DNA from: Chromera velia
Lineage: Eukaryota > Sar > Chromeraceae
Assembly (NCBI GenBank): GCA_018398765.1
Contig: JAHBMJ010002707.1
Coordinates: 2,213-49,712 of the forward strand
Direction: 5' to 3'
DNA length: 47,500 nt
Part shown: one piece after another, positions 1 to 11,485 of the stretch
Layout of the letters: each line of letters starts with the position of its first letter
How positions within the stretch are numbered: position 1 is the stretch's first letter
The notes under the pieces: generated by a model
Databases searched by the model: none
Told to the model about the DNA's origin: nothing
The model's input: the letters and a program-made list of their open reading frames with translations, nothing else
Position numbers and translations under genes: made by a program

Positions 1-547
1 GGGGGGATCCCTTGTTCCAAGAGGAATCTCTTGGGGGGGTGTCGTCCCATAAAGGAAAGCTGCACCCTCTGCTGTTTCGCTCTGCGCTGCCTCGATGGAC
101 TTTTCCCCGACCCATTCAGTCTCCATGTTCCTTGATTTTAACTCGCCTGAAACGATTGTTGCTCCCGTTTCCAGTGAATTCCTGCTCCTCATCAGCGCGG
201 TATCGACGCTGGTACCCACCTAGGTACCAACGGCCGTTTCGTGCTAGGATTCATGAATATTTGTATGGAGCTCCATGCCACTTTTTGCGTCACTTGAATG
301 ACGAAGCCTCAGCCTGCATCCGTGTTCATGCATTGTCGTGCATGTTTGCATGGGATGAAGCGTTTTGTGGAACTCGATATCGCATTAAAGATTTCATGAA
401 CTTTGAAGTTAATTTGAATAAATTGAATTCATAAAAAGGAGGCGGTATGCATGCAACAGTTGCTTAAACTAGTGCTTAAAGCAAATTGTGTATTCGTCCA
501 AATACATCATGCATGGATGCTTACATATATTTTTACCCCGCAAAAAA

Positions 548-700
548 TGTTAGAAAAGTGATAGAAAAGTTGCTAGAAAACTGATAGAAACTAGGACAGA
601 AAAGTGATAGAAATTAGGGATCTAAATTTCTATCACTTTTCTAACAACTTTTCTAACATTAATTTAAAAAATTCTAGCACTTTTCTATCCCTTTTCTATC
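548..700. repeat. AT-rich imperfect inverted repeat, MITE-like
   Basis: The 18 bases at 598-615 are the perfect reverse complement of 625-642 around a 9-base loop. Pairing resumes further out: the 12-mer at 548-559 (TGTTAGAAAAGT) is complementary to 647-658. Short units of the type TGATAGAAAAG and GCTAGAAAA recur in both arms. The structure resembles a small foldback element, but I found no clear target duplication. Confidence 0.6.
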
Positions 701-713
701 ATACGCAAAAACT

Positions 714-775
714 AAAAGCTCCGCAGCAGAGGATGTTATCAGCTAGCAGACCTGTAAAGACACACGCAGTCAGAC
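714..775 (+). repeat. Dispersed repeat, copy 1
   Basis: About 60 bases starting AAAAGCTCCGCAGCA and ending near AAAGACACAC match 2098-2160 in direct orientation with a few substitutions and a small insertion. The CA microsatellite follows immediately. Confidence 0.6.
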
Positions 776-781
776 AACACA

Positions 782-822
<41 letters not shown>
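771..822 (+). repeat. (CA)n microsatellite
   Basis: Nearly uninterrupted CA dinucleotides with two CATA variants. It creates a spurious Thr/His open frame. Confidence 0.95.
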
Positions 823-825
<3 letters not shown>

Positions 826-977
826 GAGAGAAAGAAAGGAAGCCCACCCCCATATGAGCCCTCAGGGTCTCTTCGGAGACTGGGCTAGGGGACACTCGCT
901 TGGAGGGTCTTTCACCTTAACTTCAACTCCTGCCGCTCAAGGCTCCCCTCCCCTCCGGATATGCGTGAGTAGAGCCC

Positions 978-994
978 NNNNCCCCCCCCCCCCC
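978..994. other. Assembly gap (NNNN) next to poly-C
   Basis: Four undetermined bases (978-981) are followed by a run of C. The homopolymer probably blocked sequencing, so the true gap length is unknown. Confidence 0.95.
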
Positions 995-2097
995 GTAAAT
1001 CGCAGCTGCCTGCAGACTATCGACAAGTCTTCTAAATATGTGTGGAGCCCCCCCAAACCCCAGCAATACAAAGTCGGTGTCTTAAAACATAACTGAAAAT
1101 TGCCGGCACCTGTTATCGCACAATCACATCAGTGATATCACTGAAGAACGGGATTTGAATGTGTTGTTCTGCTCTCTGATTGATATCCAAGGCAAGGTGG
1201 ATTCAAATAAAATGGAGAGCTACGAGACGAGAATCGAAGATCCAACATGTACAGAGACACGTACTTGCATAGAGAAGAGAGAGAACAGACCGTAAAGCAA
1301 GGCTAACAAGTCTGCGGACCTGGACGAGCGTCAAGGAGACGTCGAAGAGAAGCGAACACAAACTTCTTTCCTCTCCTCTTCTCTCCTCTCCTCTCCTCTC
1401 AGTGCTCTCACACAGCTAGATAGATCTTCGAGGCTCTGAATATGAACGAAACGGCAGGACCTGTAGGCACGCAAGCATCCATTGTTCTCTGACCATTCTT
1501 CAAGCACCCAGTGAGGCCCACACACCCATCAACACAAAGGAGGGAGGGAGAAAGAAAGAAAAAAACACTAAAAGCTTAGGCAGAGCCGGACTCTGAGGTG
1601 GCGGGGGCGAGTCGGAGAGGAACTCATAGAGAAAGAAACCGAGAACCACACTTGTAACCATGACAGCTCAGGCTGGGCAACACGCGTATGAATGAAGAAC
1701 GAGGAGCAAGATTATCTTCAAGTTATACAATAGGGGAAAAAAGTTTTAAACAGAGACCCAAAATTCAGATACAGAGCTAGGATGGAGGGTAAAAGCAAAA
1801 CTGGGTCCGTGCATACACAACGATTTAAGTCCCTCGATAACAGATGGCGACAGCGAAACACATCGGCCGACTACATTGTTATGCGCCTGCCTTGTTTGAC
1901 TGGCTTAGTCTGCCTCACTCACATTCGTATGCAGACTGACACACGCTCCCCCGGGCGTCTCCTCTTGTTGCCGTCGAAATACAAGAAAATAAGTCCCCAA
2001 CCGGATCACCATGCTCGACAGACACAAGGAGAAGCTGGCATGCATGTTCATCCGGATCATCATGTCCTTGCCATTGCATGCATCAGAAAAGTGCACC

Positions 2098-2160
2098 AAA
2101 AGCTCCGCAGCAAAGGATGTCATCAGCTAGCAGACGGCTGCAGACCTCCAAAGACACACA
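2098..2160 (+). repeat. Dispersed repeat, copy 2
   Basis: Direct copy of the 714-775 unit, 1.38 kb downstream. It contains an extra GGCTGCAGAC-like insertion relative to copy 1. Confidence 0.6.
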
Positions 2161-3211
2161 GACTAAAGGACTTGAGAGAGCCCAGCAGGAAAGAGCACGA
2201 AGGAACAGAAAATTAAGGTTGTGTCAGTCAAAAAGCTAGCTCGTTTTCCTAGAAGTTCAGTCATTCAGACATTCATTCTACTTAATTTGTTCCATCGGAT
2301 TACTCAAAGTCACTCGTAATACGGGAAGCTACACAGCCCCGGCATTGGGTTGGGTCCCAGCCTGTCACTAAGGTACACTGCCATGCATAACATCGCACAA
2401 TGGTCCAGCCACGTCGGGGCCATTTCATAAGCTCCTCGTAGATTCACTGGTCTGCCTTGATTCCAGCCTGGAAGACTGTGCTTTGCCATCACTCTGGATA
2501 ATTTTAGAGTCCTGCCCCCCCCCTTTATAATAAGATGTATCATCTGCCTTCCAGGTACCTCGAGGCGTGACGGTTGTATGAATATATAATAACTAACTCT
2601 GCTTTAATAATCAAAAGTAAAAGTTCCCTGGTACGTAGTACAGTTTCCAGCCTAGTTTCCAGCTCAACTTTATAGACGTTATTTTAATTTATTTCCTTTA
2701 ATTGCCTTAAATGTTGAAATGAAGTGATCAAATCTTCATTTTACTATTCTATAAACTGGGTTGTCCTCAAAGCCTTGTTAGTGGCTTAGGATCTAGCATC
2801 ACTGGATCTAGGATTTAACCCTCAACATCATCATCATCATAAAAGTTTTACTTTTAAATATTTTAAAACTTTAAACGTTTCATATTGTTATAGCTAGTAA
2901 ACTTTTAAGTAACAATTAAGTTCTTAAAACTAATTGCTGGGTTAATTAATTTACTGATTAATTTACAGTCTGACTCATACTTAAAATCGTTTTTATAGTA
3001 ACAAACATTCATCAACGCACTTCACTAAGCACTTCAGTACACTTCAGCCACTTTGTTTAGCCATCCCGCCATCTGACCATCACCTACCTTTGCCAATAGG
3101 CACAGGGCAGTGTCGACCGTGACACGCAGTCTACCATTCCTTGCGTTTGCCGGGTGTTTTGATTTGAGAGCGGTTACGTGGGCTAGCACGCAGGCTCACT
3201 TAATTCGATCA

Positions 3212-4638
3212 TTAGTCTTCAAGAGGGGCATCTTCAAGGCCTTCCAAAGCCCTTGCACCCTCAGAAATTCGTCCCAAAAGGGACCTGAGAGAGCCGAGGG
3301 CCCCGGCAAGCTCATCAACCGGAGCATTTTGAAAGGCATGCGCGGCAACGGTCGCAGCTGCACGTTTCTCCAATTCCGCTAAGGACACGGACGTGGAGCG
3401 CTCGACCGGTGAAGGATGAGTGTCGACGGACGTGTCTGCCGTCTCCACCGTCTCCAACCTTCTGCTGCCGTCTTTCGAGCCTTCCTCACCCTCCTGTGCA
3501 CTTCCATGCTGCTGCTGATGCTGCTGCTGATGATTTTGAGTCCAACAGAGGGGGCAGAGGAGTCGGCCGTCGGTGGCCTTTCGGATGCGGGAGATTGTTT
3601 CCAACGTCGTTCTTCTATCCCTCCCTAGGCCCGCTCTCTCTCCTTCCAAAATTGCACCTTCCAGAGCCTGTCTGACCTCTTTCTGAGAAATCGAAAAACA
3701 CTCCCCACAGACAGAGTGACCACAGGGAGCGAGGGTCAATGTCATTCTCTCACTGTCCCTCGTAGAACAACGGGCACATGTGACTAGTTTCTCGAGAGTC
3801 GAGAAGGACTCCTCGAGATCTGAACGCACCTTCCCCCAGAATGCTCCTGCTGCTGTTGCAAGCTCCCTGTACTTTGTTGCACTCAAGTCTTTCTTCTGCA
3901 CAGTCTGACGAAGTCCCTCACTCTGTCTCTCGAGAAGGTTTCGTTCAACCTCAAATTCTACACTCCTTTCCTTCTCCTTCTGTTCAGCTGCTCTCTTTGT
4001 CTCCTCTGCTGCAGCCTCTGCAGTCTCTGCCCGCGCCTTTGCCTGACGAAGCTGCACTTCTGCCTCTACTGCCCTCTCTTGCAGCGCAGACAGACGCGCG
4101 AAGGCGCTGACAGCTTCAGCTTCAGCGTGCATGCGGAACCTCTCTGTCTCCTCTTTCTGCGCCTCCACCCGCCTTGCCTCCCCCTCCTTTTCCTCAGTCA
4201 ACCGCTCTGCCCTCTTTCCTTCGTCTTCAACGCATTTGGAGAGCTGTCGCACCTGCAAGTGACAGGACAGACAAATGGACAAACAATGGAGTGACAAGCT
4301 TACACACTGATGGATAGATACGTGTATGCGTACGCGTGTGTGTGCATGTGTGTATGTGCGTGAATGCGCGCGCCTCTCTGTATCTATGTATGCTGGGAGA
4401 AAAAGCGTCTGAGAGAGCAGGGAATCAAAGCCGAGTCCAGCCTTCGCATTCGTCGAGATTAGACGACAAAGAACAGGAAGAAAAAGCCGTTCTCAAGGTA
4501 CTGAGGGAAGGTGTCAGACTCACTGATTCCACTGGTCCTTTCTTCTTGCTCCTTGCGAAAAAATACGAAAAGGATTGTTTCAAAAAGGATTGCTTGCTTG
4601 TACCCAGAACACAAGCGCATGTAAATATAGACGGAAAG

Positions 4639-4669
<31 letters not shown>

Positions 4670-4686
4670 CACACACACACACTCAG

Positions 4687-4722
<36 letters not shown>

Positions 4723-5421
4723 AGATACACACAGAGGTCGACAACTCAACCTACCTGTTGAGAGAGACTTTGTTGGATTTCGTTGAGCTTTTCTCTTTCA
4801 AGTGTTACGAGCTGGAGCTCTCTGCGTGTGGTCTTTTGCTTTTCTTCCGACGTCTTTCTGATCTCTTCCAGTTGCGTGTCTCTTTCCTGGAGACGGCTCT
4901 CTAGCTCCTTCACTCGCTTCCACGCCGTCTCCTCCCTCGCGGCTGTGCGTGCCGTCTCCTTCTTGCTTTCCTCTAGATCCTCTGCTGCCTTTTTTGAAGC
5001 ATTCTCTGCCTCACCTCGCATCCCCTCTCTCTCTTCTTCTGCCTGAGCAGTCTTTTGCTTATGGCGTTGGAGGTCTCTTTCAAGAGACTCCATCTCGGCC
5101 TTCACAGCCATCATCTGCCTCTCACGCAGAAGCTGCTGGGCTCTGCAGAAGATTCACAGACGCAGAAAGCAGAGTGAAAACATGGAAACAAACAGTCACG
5201 AAGCTCTCATCAACACAAGTTGCACAATCTCCTCAACACACAAAAGCCCCTACAGCCTTGGGCGACAGCCAACACAACTAACTGTCAAGAAAGAAGATTC
5301 AAATGCAGCTTGTGACGTGCCATCATGGGTTCCCGAGAGATTTTTGTCTTTTTGCTTGTGATGTCAGAAGTCGGTTGTACTTCGTGTACAAAAGCGGGAA
5401 AGAAAAAGAAAGAAAGAAGCA

Positions 5422-5452
<31 letters not shown>

Positions 5453-7566
5453 CATCATCGTATCCAAGGGCGTCTTTTGGGGAGGAGAAAACAACTGCAC
5501 TTCTTCCTGTTTCTTGTGTGCAAAACGTTTCACTTTTTGAGTGCAGACCCAATCCCCCAAAGGAAGGATTTCTCTTGACATTTTCCAAAGTAATTCGGCA
5601 CGTTGACGTAGAGACAAATCAGATTCACAATTGGCATCTCTAAACCTCCAACCCTCTCTCTGTTTCGGGCGACCAACCTGGCCGTGTTTCTGTCCGATTC
5701 CGCCTGTTGGGTTTTTCTTTTCAGTTGTGCGTTTTGCTCTGCGACTTCTTTCAGTCTCCTCTGGCCTCGATGGATCTCTCCCTGCAAGGTCTCGTTTCTT
5801 CCCAAAAGGTCTTTGAGCTTTCTCTCAAGGTCTCTGGTCTTGGAGGAGAGGCCTCCTGAGGAGAGGGACAGACCTCCAGAGAGAGACATGGAAAGACCGG
5901 GGGCCCCCAGAAGGGAGGGCTGGGATTTGTCCAGAGTCGTGGAGGCGACAAGGGGACCCCCAGTCAGGGTGCATACGGATGATTGGGGGGCTAAGTGAGA
6001 GAGACTCTGTGTGTGTGTTGGGGGATCTCTGTGCTTCTGAAGGTTCTCAAAGGAATGGGAAGAAGACGAAATTTTTGGGTCCTCGGGGGGGAAGGTGAGG
6101 CTCTGGGCGATCATCACGGACTTGGCACGGCGACGCGGTTTGGAGGTATTGACTCTCTCGGGCATTTGGAACTTTTCGGGGTTGTTCTGGTGGAGGGCGA
6201 AACGAGTTTGTGCAGGGATGGGAAGGGAGGTCAAAGAAGAGAAGGGCGCAGGGCGAGACGCACGAACTGCCCCTCGACTCCTGTCCCTGCCCGTTGGTCC
6301 TCCTCCTGATGCGATGGAACTTTTTACTCTCACTGGGTTTGGGTGAGAGTGGGGATGCAAGTGCTGATCGTGAGATTCGTCCACAGAGATCGTGGTGGTC
6401 TCTTCCTGTGTTGTTGCTTCTTTTCCTGAGGGTATGACATTTCCCCCCCGTTGCACAGGGAGTGTGTGGGAGGGGTTCCTTCGTTCTCCATCTGTCGGTT
6501 TGGCAATGCCCTCTTCCCCTGCGGTGGTTGCAGTGGCGGGGGGATGATGGAGATCGGGAGGGGCGCCTGGGCCCCCCTCGTTGTTTGTCTGAGGGGTGTG
6601 GGGTGCGCCCGGGGGGGTTCGTTGGGTTGTGTGGGAGTCCGGTTCGGAGTTTTCGAATCTTCGGATATCAGCAAGAAGCATCGGACCCTGGAATACTGGG
6701 GGGGAGGTCTCACGGAAGCGGGTCTCGTTGAGGGGTTTTGTTGGAGCGTAAGAGGGAGGAGGAGAGGGCGTAGGGGTCGGCAGCTGCGTTTTGTGAAGGT
6801 CTGAAGTACCGAAAATGTGGTGAATTGCTAGCTCTGTGTGTCGAGCCTGGGAGTGAACGTCAGCAGGGGTGACTGCACGTGTCGGTTCAACTTTACTCGT
6901 TGGTCGAGTGGGTAGCTTCGGTAAGGAAGCTGATGGCTTGAGCTGTGTGACTGAGAAGTTTCGTTTCTTGGGCGATCGGTTTGAAACTGGTTGAAGTTGC
7001 TGGGTTTGGTTGACATGCGTCTGCAAAGGACTGAGTTGGCTTTCAACCGACTGGAAAGATTGGAAGTGGCTGTCCATTCTTGAAGCAGTGAGGGAGGAGT
7101 TGTGCTTGGGACAGACGTAGGAAGAAGACGGAGGAGCCCGGACCTGGTGATTGTCCCTATGGAAAGAGGGACCGTGATGATCTTCTTCGAAGTGTTGTTG
7201 GTGAGCGTGGTGGTGGCACTGTTGGTGCTGGTGTTCGTTGTTGAATGTGTTGTTTGAATCGTGTGGAAGTTCCTCCGTCCTTCTCCCTCCAGAGTTCATT
7301 CCTCCCTGCATCTCATTGACTGCGTCTATCAGCGCTCTCTGTGCAGAGGGCGGCAGGTTGATTGAAAGCATGGACGCCTCAGGTGAGGGAAGACTCGGAG
7401 AGAGGGTAGGGGAAATTTCTTCCGAACGGGAGTGGACGTGTTGTTGCACTACAGACTCTGCAGAGGGAGACCCCGCATCAGATGGGGAGCCGAATTCTTG
7501 ACCCACGACGACGTGTTGCTGTCGGGGTGTGTAGAGGTACCTTGAGTTATGGTGACAGTCCTCCAT
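3212..7566 (-). CDS. Coiled-coil protein with C-terminal RING finger (probable E3 ubiquitin ligase)
   Basis: Three exons on the minus strand: 7566-5678, 5142-4755 and 4252-3212, giving 1105 residues with matching phases (2 then 0). The ATG at 7566 (MEDCHH) is the first in frame. Residues 1 to about 570 are disordered and rich in Pro, Ser, His and Gln. From about 575 to 915 the sequence is heptad-rich coiled coil (Glu/Lys/Arg/Gln) running across both introns. A C3HC4 RING follows at about 918-995: CARC, then CGH with VCGEC, then CPLC, with an unusually long loop of about 47 residues before the last cysteine pair. The tail is acidic and helical. RING proteins of this shape usually recruit E2 enzymes; the substrate cannot be inferred. 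Donors are GTTGGT and GTAGGT. Another donor near 5652 is possible but would break the phase. The gene shares a 589 bp spacer with the divergent lipid kinase gene. Confidence 0.85.
4639..4731. repeat. (CA)n microsatellites in an intron
   Basis: Two CA tracts separated by TCAGCTA lie in the second intron of the RING gene, about 20 bases from its donor at 4754 (minus strand). Confidence 0.95.
5404..5452. repeat. (GAAA)n microsatellite in an intron
   Basis: GAAA repeats in the first intron of the RING gene. On the sense (minus) strand it is a TTTC pyrimidine tract, far from the acceptor at 5143. Confidence 0.95.
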
Positions 7567-8155
7567 TTGCGAGAAGTTACGACCAGTCGGAAAAAATATG
7601 TATACCAAGTGTTGCTCAGGAGAAAAACAGTCTGCTACTCCGTTTCAGCAGGACGTTTCTTCTTCTTTCACTGTGTTGAGCTGACGCACAAACCAAGGAC
7701 TGCAAGCGATCCGTCAACCTAGCTGTTTCGAAGCGATCGTCCGACTCTCAGTCTTCCTCTGACTGTCACGACGATCGAAATACATCGAAATGAACTGTCA
7801 GATGATGTATGTGATTGCATGCATGCAATATGCATGCGCCGAAAAAGTGGCCCCGGAAAGTCCCGGAGAGCTTGAAAAGCATATATTAAAGTCTAGAAAC
7901 TCACGTATGCAGCGGGGCACTTAGAGGATCTTAGAGGCAGTCAGTCTTAAACTGCATGGCGCTTAAACTGCATGGCGTCTTTTGACACTCCAATGAAGCG
8001 AAGGCTGCGAAGCTGACCTGCAGTGATTCCGCCGGTCCACATATGTATGCAGTGATCTTGGAATCGACGTACCGCATATACTGATCATGATCAACTGGAC
8101 TGAAACTCATTGAAGGGAGAGCAAAAAGCACTTCTCTAGCCGTGAACCCTTTCAG
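7567..8155. promoter_or_regulatory. Divergent promoter region with TGCATGCA palindrome
   Basis: This 589 bp spacer separates the start codons of two divergent genes, so it should hold both promoters and 5' UTRs. A perfect 16 bp palindrome, ATTGCATGCATGCAAT, sits at 7814-7829, and a further TGCATGC follows at 7831. TGCATGCA is a known ApiAP2 recognition core in Apicomplexa; a role here is inference. No TATA box could be assigned with confidence. Confidence 0.5.
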
Positions 8156-10636
8156 ATGTCTGACCGGCCGGAGGAGACGGCAGTCTCCCTCTCTCGCAGA
8201 GGTTCCCAGAGCCGAGAGGAACTTGAAGAGGGCCTTCTTGCCAAAGGTGCGGCATCTTCTTCGTCCTCGTCTGCTCCTGTCTTGAATCAGTCTGCTGCGA
8301 CCACTTCAGCCACTGGAGCTCTCTTGAACACATCAGCAGCATCGTCTTCTGACACAGCCGCAGAAGGTCATCAGATCATCCATGGAGCCGAAAAGTTTCA
8401 GGAGGGAGGACCCCTCGAGATTCGGTATAACCCCAATCTGAAGACTCAGCACACTCTAGACTTCACAGGAGCAGTCAAACAAGTGCGAATTCCAACGGTG
8501 GGTGGGGACCTTCGATCTGCTTATCATGCCGTTTGCCTTCTCGCTCTGTATTTCTCATCTCTTCTTCATCACTGGTATGTGCTTGCAGCTTGCCAGTGGA
8601 TGTTTACCCTTTCTCCTCATGGTCGCGGGATGGGTTGTGTGGACAGTGGTGCTCCCAGTGGTCCTTTCTGCAGTGCGCAGTTCCAGTGGGGACCCTTCAT
8701 CGATCCTCCTGATTCTCTCTCTGGTGGCGGCAGGAACAGGGGTGTTTTTTCTGCTCTTCTCCCTGAGGCGTACTCTGGCCTCGCTGTGCAGGAAACACAA
8801 AGACGGACCCCAGTCTCCATCTCTTCACGATCTGCCGCTTCGTGACGCGGCGAGACGGCTGCAGAGGCCGGGAGAGGACCCCGGGACGTGCTGTTGGACT
8901 TCCCATGGTAGTGGGGGGGTGGAGAAGAAGAGGATCTGGTTGATCGTCAACCCCGCCTGTGGAAAGAAAATGGCAGAGCAGATGGTGGACAGCGTCATCG
9001 CTCCTTTTCTTCGGGTGAGTGAAAAAAGAGTGTTTGCGGTATCTGTTCTCTACGTACTGTTTGCAAACTTCCTCTCTAGTGTTCTTGAATCCCTGCTAGT
9101 CTAAGGATCGAAAACAAGTCAGAAGGAGAAAGAGAGAGTTCATTGATATGTACTCTCTCTCCTTCTCCCCCTCTTTTCATGCAGGAGAACAACATTGAGT
9201 GGGAAGAAACAAGGACGGTATCTCAGGCCCATGCCTTCGAGCTGGTTAAACAGAAAGAAGATCTGCAAACATTCAACGCACTCGCCATCGTGGGGGGGGA
9301 TGGAAGCTATCACGAGGTCAGCTCTTTCCTCCCTCTGACGATCCGTTTCCGTTGTTTTGTTTTGACTGGAGAGATCATCTCTCTGTTTCCTGCCCGAGAC
9401 GGCCAAGTGTTTCCATGCCTGTCTCGTTCTTTCTGGCTCTCTGTCTACTTTCTCCCTCCCTCCCTTTTCTGGCTGCTTGTCTTGATGTGCTTGTTTTGTT
9501 TGGTATTCAATTGCGCAAAAATGCCCAGCCACAGTGTGCAGATGTGGGCATGTGACTCGTCGCTCCGTAGCAGGTGATGGTTGAAAGAAAGGGGTGGGTA
9601 ATTTGATTGATCCAACCTGCAAACCGATTGTTCATCCACAACCGCAGGTCGTCAACGGAATGCTTTCGCGTTCGGACGGTGTCGGCATTCCTATCGCTCT
9701 GCTTCCGATGGGGTCTTCCAACGCGACGATTTGCGATTTTCTCTTTGCCCCCCAGTGCGTGGAGCAGGAGGTGGGGGGAGAGAGCAAGCAGCGCGTGTTG
9801 TGGAATGAGGGTATGGAGACGATGGAGAAAGTTGTCAGGTGGAGTCTTCAGAGGCTGTTGAAGGGGGAGCATGTGAGTGTGTGCGTAATCGAGGCGAGAA
9901 CTGCAGGGAGCGTGGTTCGAGCTGTGAATGCGGTGTACCTTGGACTGATGGGGGACATGAATCTAGTCTCTGAACAGCTGCGGAGTCTAGGTCAGTCAGT
10001 CAGTCAGTCAGTCAGTCACTTGGCCAGAATGTCAGTCTAGCTGCTGCATGGTCAGCGAGCGATCCCGCTGGGGAGATACGGCTGTTCCAGAATTTACATC
10101 GGTCGCACATTCGGTGCTTTCATGTCTGTCTTGTTTGTTTGTTTGGACCCATTCTTGTGCGTTTCAATGCAGCTCGGTTTGGTTTGTTGATCGCCTGCCT
10201 GCAGGTCCTGTCCGTTACGATGTTGCCGGTATCGCCTGTCTCCTCAAGAAGGACACAGAAGCTGCGCGAGTGAGGTGGAAGAAGAAAGATGGAAGTGTGG
10301 AGGTGGTGGAGGGGGGCCTTGCGCTTGCGACTCTGGACCTCATTCAGCATTGGAAAGACGACATGAGGGTGGCGGCTGCAGCACAGATTAATGCCGGATA
10401 TGGATCGGTCAGCTGCCTTTTGTTTCCGGCTCTTTCTTGTCATACCGCTTGATCTTGAGTTTGGGTGCTTTACCCTATCCCTCACGCTCCGGCATTTCCC
10501 CCCCCTGATGGATCCGACGGATTGAAAAATCATTGCTCCCTGACCGCTGGATGTCGAAGGGCTGCAACGAGCCACCGACCCAACTGGTGCTCCTGGCAGA
10601 TGTTCCATTCTTCCCTCACTTCCCCCCACCCCCCTC

Positions 10637-10677
<41 letters not shown>

Positions 10678-11485
10678 GCGTGCGTGTCTGTGTCGCTGTC
10701 TGTTTGTCTGTCTGTCTAAGTAAAGCAGAAAGGAATATAGGATCTCTCTGTGTCTATGTGTGAATGTGTGCAGTTCTTCTTTGTCCCTGCGAGCGGCGCC
10801 TCTAGAGACCAGCTCCTTTCCACGATGCTCCAACTGAACCGGGCCTCGCACCTGCACAATCTGCCAAAGGGGTGGAGAGCGGAACCAACAGACTCGGTCA
10901 GACAGAAGAGAAGATAGGGGAAGAGGGGGGCAAAGAAGGTCGTCAAAAGAAGATGTTTCTGCTTCTTTTGGAAGGGAGGGAGAGAGGGAGGGAGGGAGAG
11001 AGGGCGGCAGAAAGACCGAAGGAAGGGAATGGAGGCGTATCTCCTTGTGATCGTGAGTATCTCTTTAGAACGTTTGCTTGATCTTGACCTCAGTCAGTGA
11101 GTGAGTCAGCCCGCCCGAATGGAGGGAGGCTTAGTCATGCAGTCTTTTCTCTTCTCTCTGTGTTTGGAGTGCTTCTCCTGCCTTATTTGTGTTTTTGCAT
11201 GTGTGAAGACTGGTATGGAGTAGATGCGGCGGGCCAGTCCAAGGCATTCTCAACTGTTCTCCTATAGCAAAGAAACGGCGCTTCTGTCTGCTCTTTTCCG
11301 TGCAGGTGGTGATGGAGTTCGATCAACCAGGCGTGTTTTCAGCAGACGGCGAGCAATTCGTGCATGACGGGAAGATTGAGTTCTCCATTAGAAGGCCTGA
11401 ACAACTCAGACTAGTCGTGGGGGAAGAGGACGTTCTGGCGGCAGGGAGACCTACTTTGCCGGCCTTTGCACAGGCTTCAGAGTGA
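8156..11485 (+). CDS. Membrane-anchored sphingosine/diacylglycerol kinase family lipid kinase
   Basis: Exons: 8156-9014, 9185-9316, 9648-9990, 10205-10407, 10774-10896, 11011-11052 (least certain) and 11306-11485, about 626 residues. A Ser-rich N-terminus is followed by three hydrophobic helices, then the DAGK-type catalytic fold: VNPACG near 265, the nucleotide loop GGDGS at 323-327 followed by HEVVNG, LPMGSSN in the next exon, and a C-terminal lobe with SADGE and IRRPEQLRLVV typical of sphingosine/ceramide kinases. It should phosphorylate a sphingoid base, ceramide or diacylglycerol; the substrate cannot be chosen from sequence. The frame changes near 8500: the first part reads in one frame and the helices in another. 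Dropping one G from the run at 8504-8507 joins them and makes every later phase fit, so an indel or sequencing error is likely. Four of six donors are GTCAG. An in-frame TAG near 10915 requires the fifth intron. Confidence 0.85.
9991..10017 (+). repeat. (GTCA)n array starting at a splice donor
   Basis: Exon 3 of the lipid kinase ends at 9990 and the intron begins GTCAGTCAGTCAGTCA. The tetranucleotide array starts at the first base of the intron, so any unit could serve as donor. Confidence 0.85.
10637..10675 (+). repeat. (TG)n(GA)n compound microsatellite
   Basis: TG repeats pass directly into GA repeats within the fourth intron of the lipid kinase gene. Confidence 0.95.

Larger units (their letters stand above)
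1..3211. other. Gene-poor 5' region
   Basis: I see no convincing gene here. Open frames (for example 12-434 and 1782-2216) are short, have no recognisable domain and no coherent splice partners. The stretch holds an AT-rich inverted repeat (548-700), a CA microsatellite, a small sequence gap, a TCTCC-rich tract at about 1368-1401, two copies of a dispersed repeat (714 and 2098), and AT-rich unique-looking DNA at 2560-3060. It lies downstream of the stop codon of the minus-strand RING gene, so part of 2900-3211 may be its 3' UTR. Confidence 0.6.

Noticed and set aside
12-434. 140-codon open frame at the left edge
   Set aside because: No domain, odd composition, no splice partners and no start context; probably chance.
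5652-5653. Alternative donor for RING gene exon 1
   Set aside because: It gives phase 0 against a phase 2 acceptor at 5142; the donor at 5677 fits.
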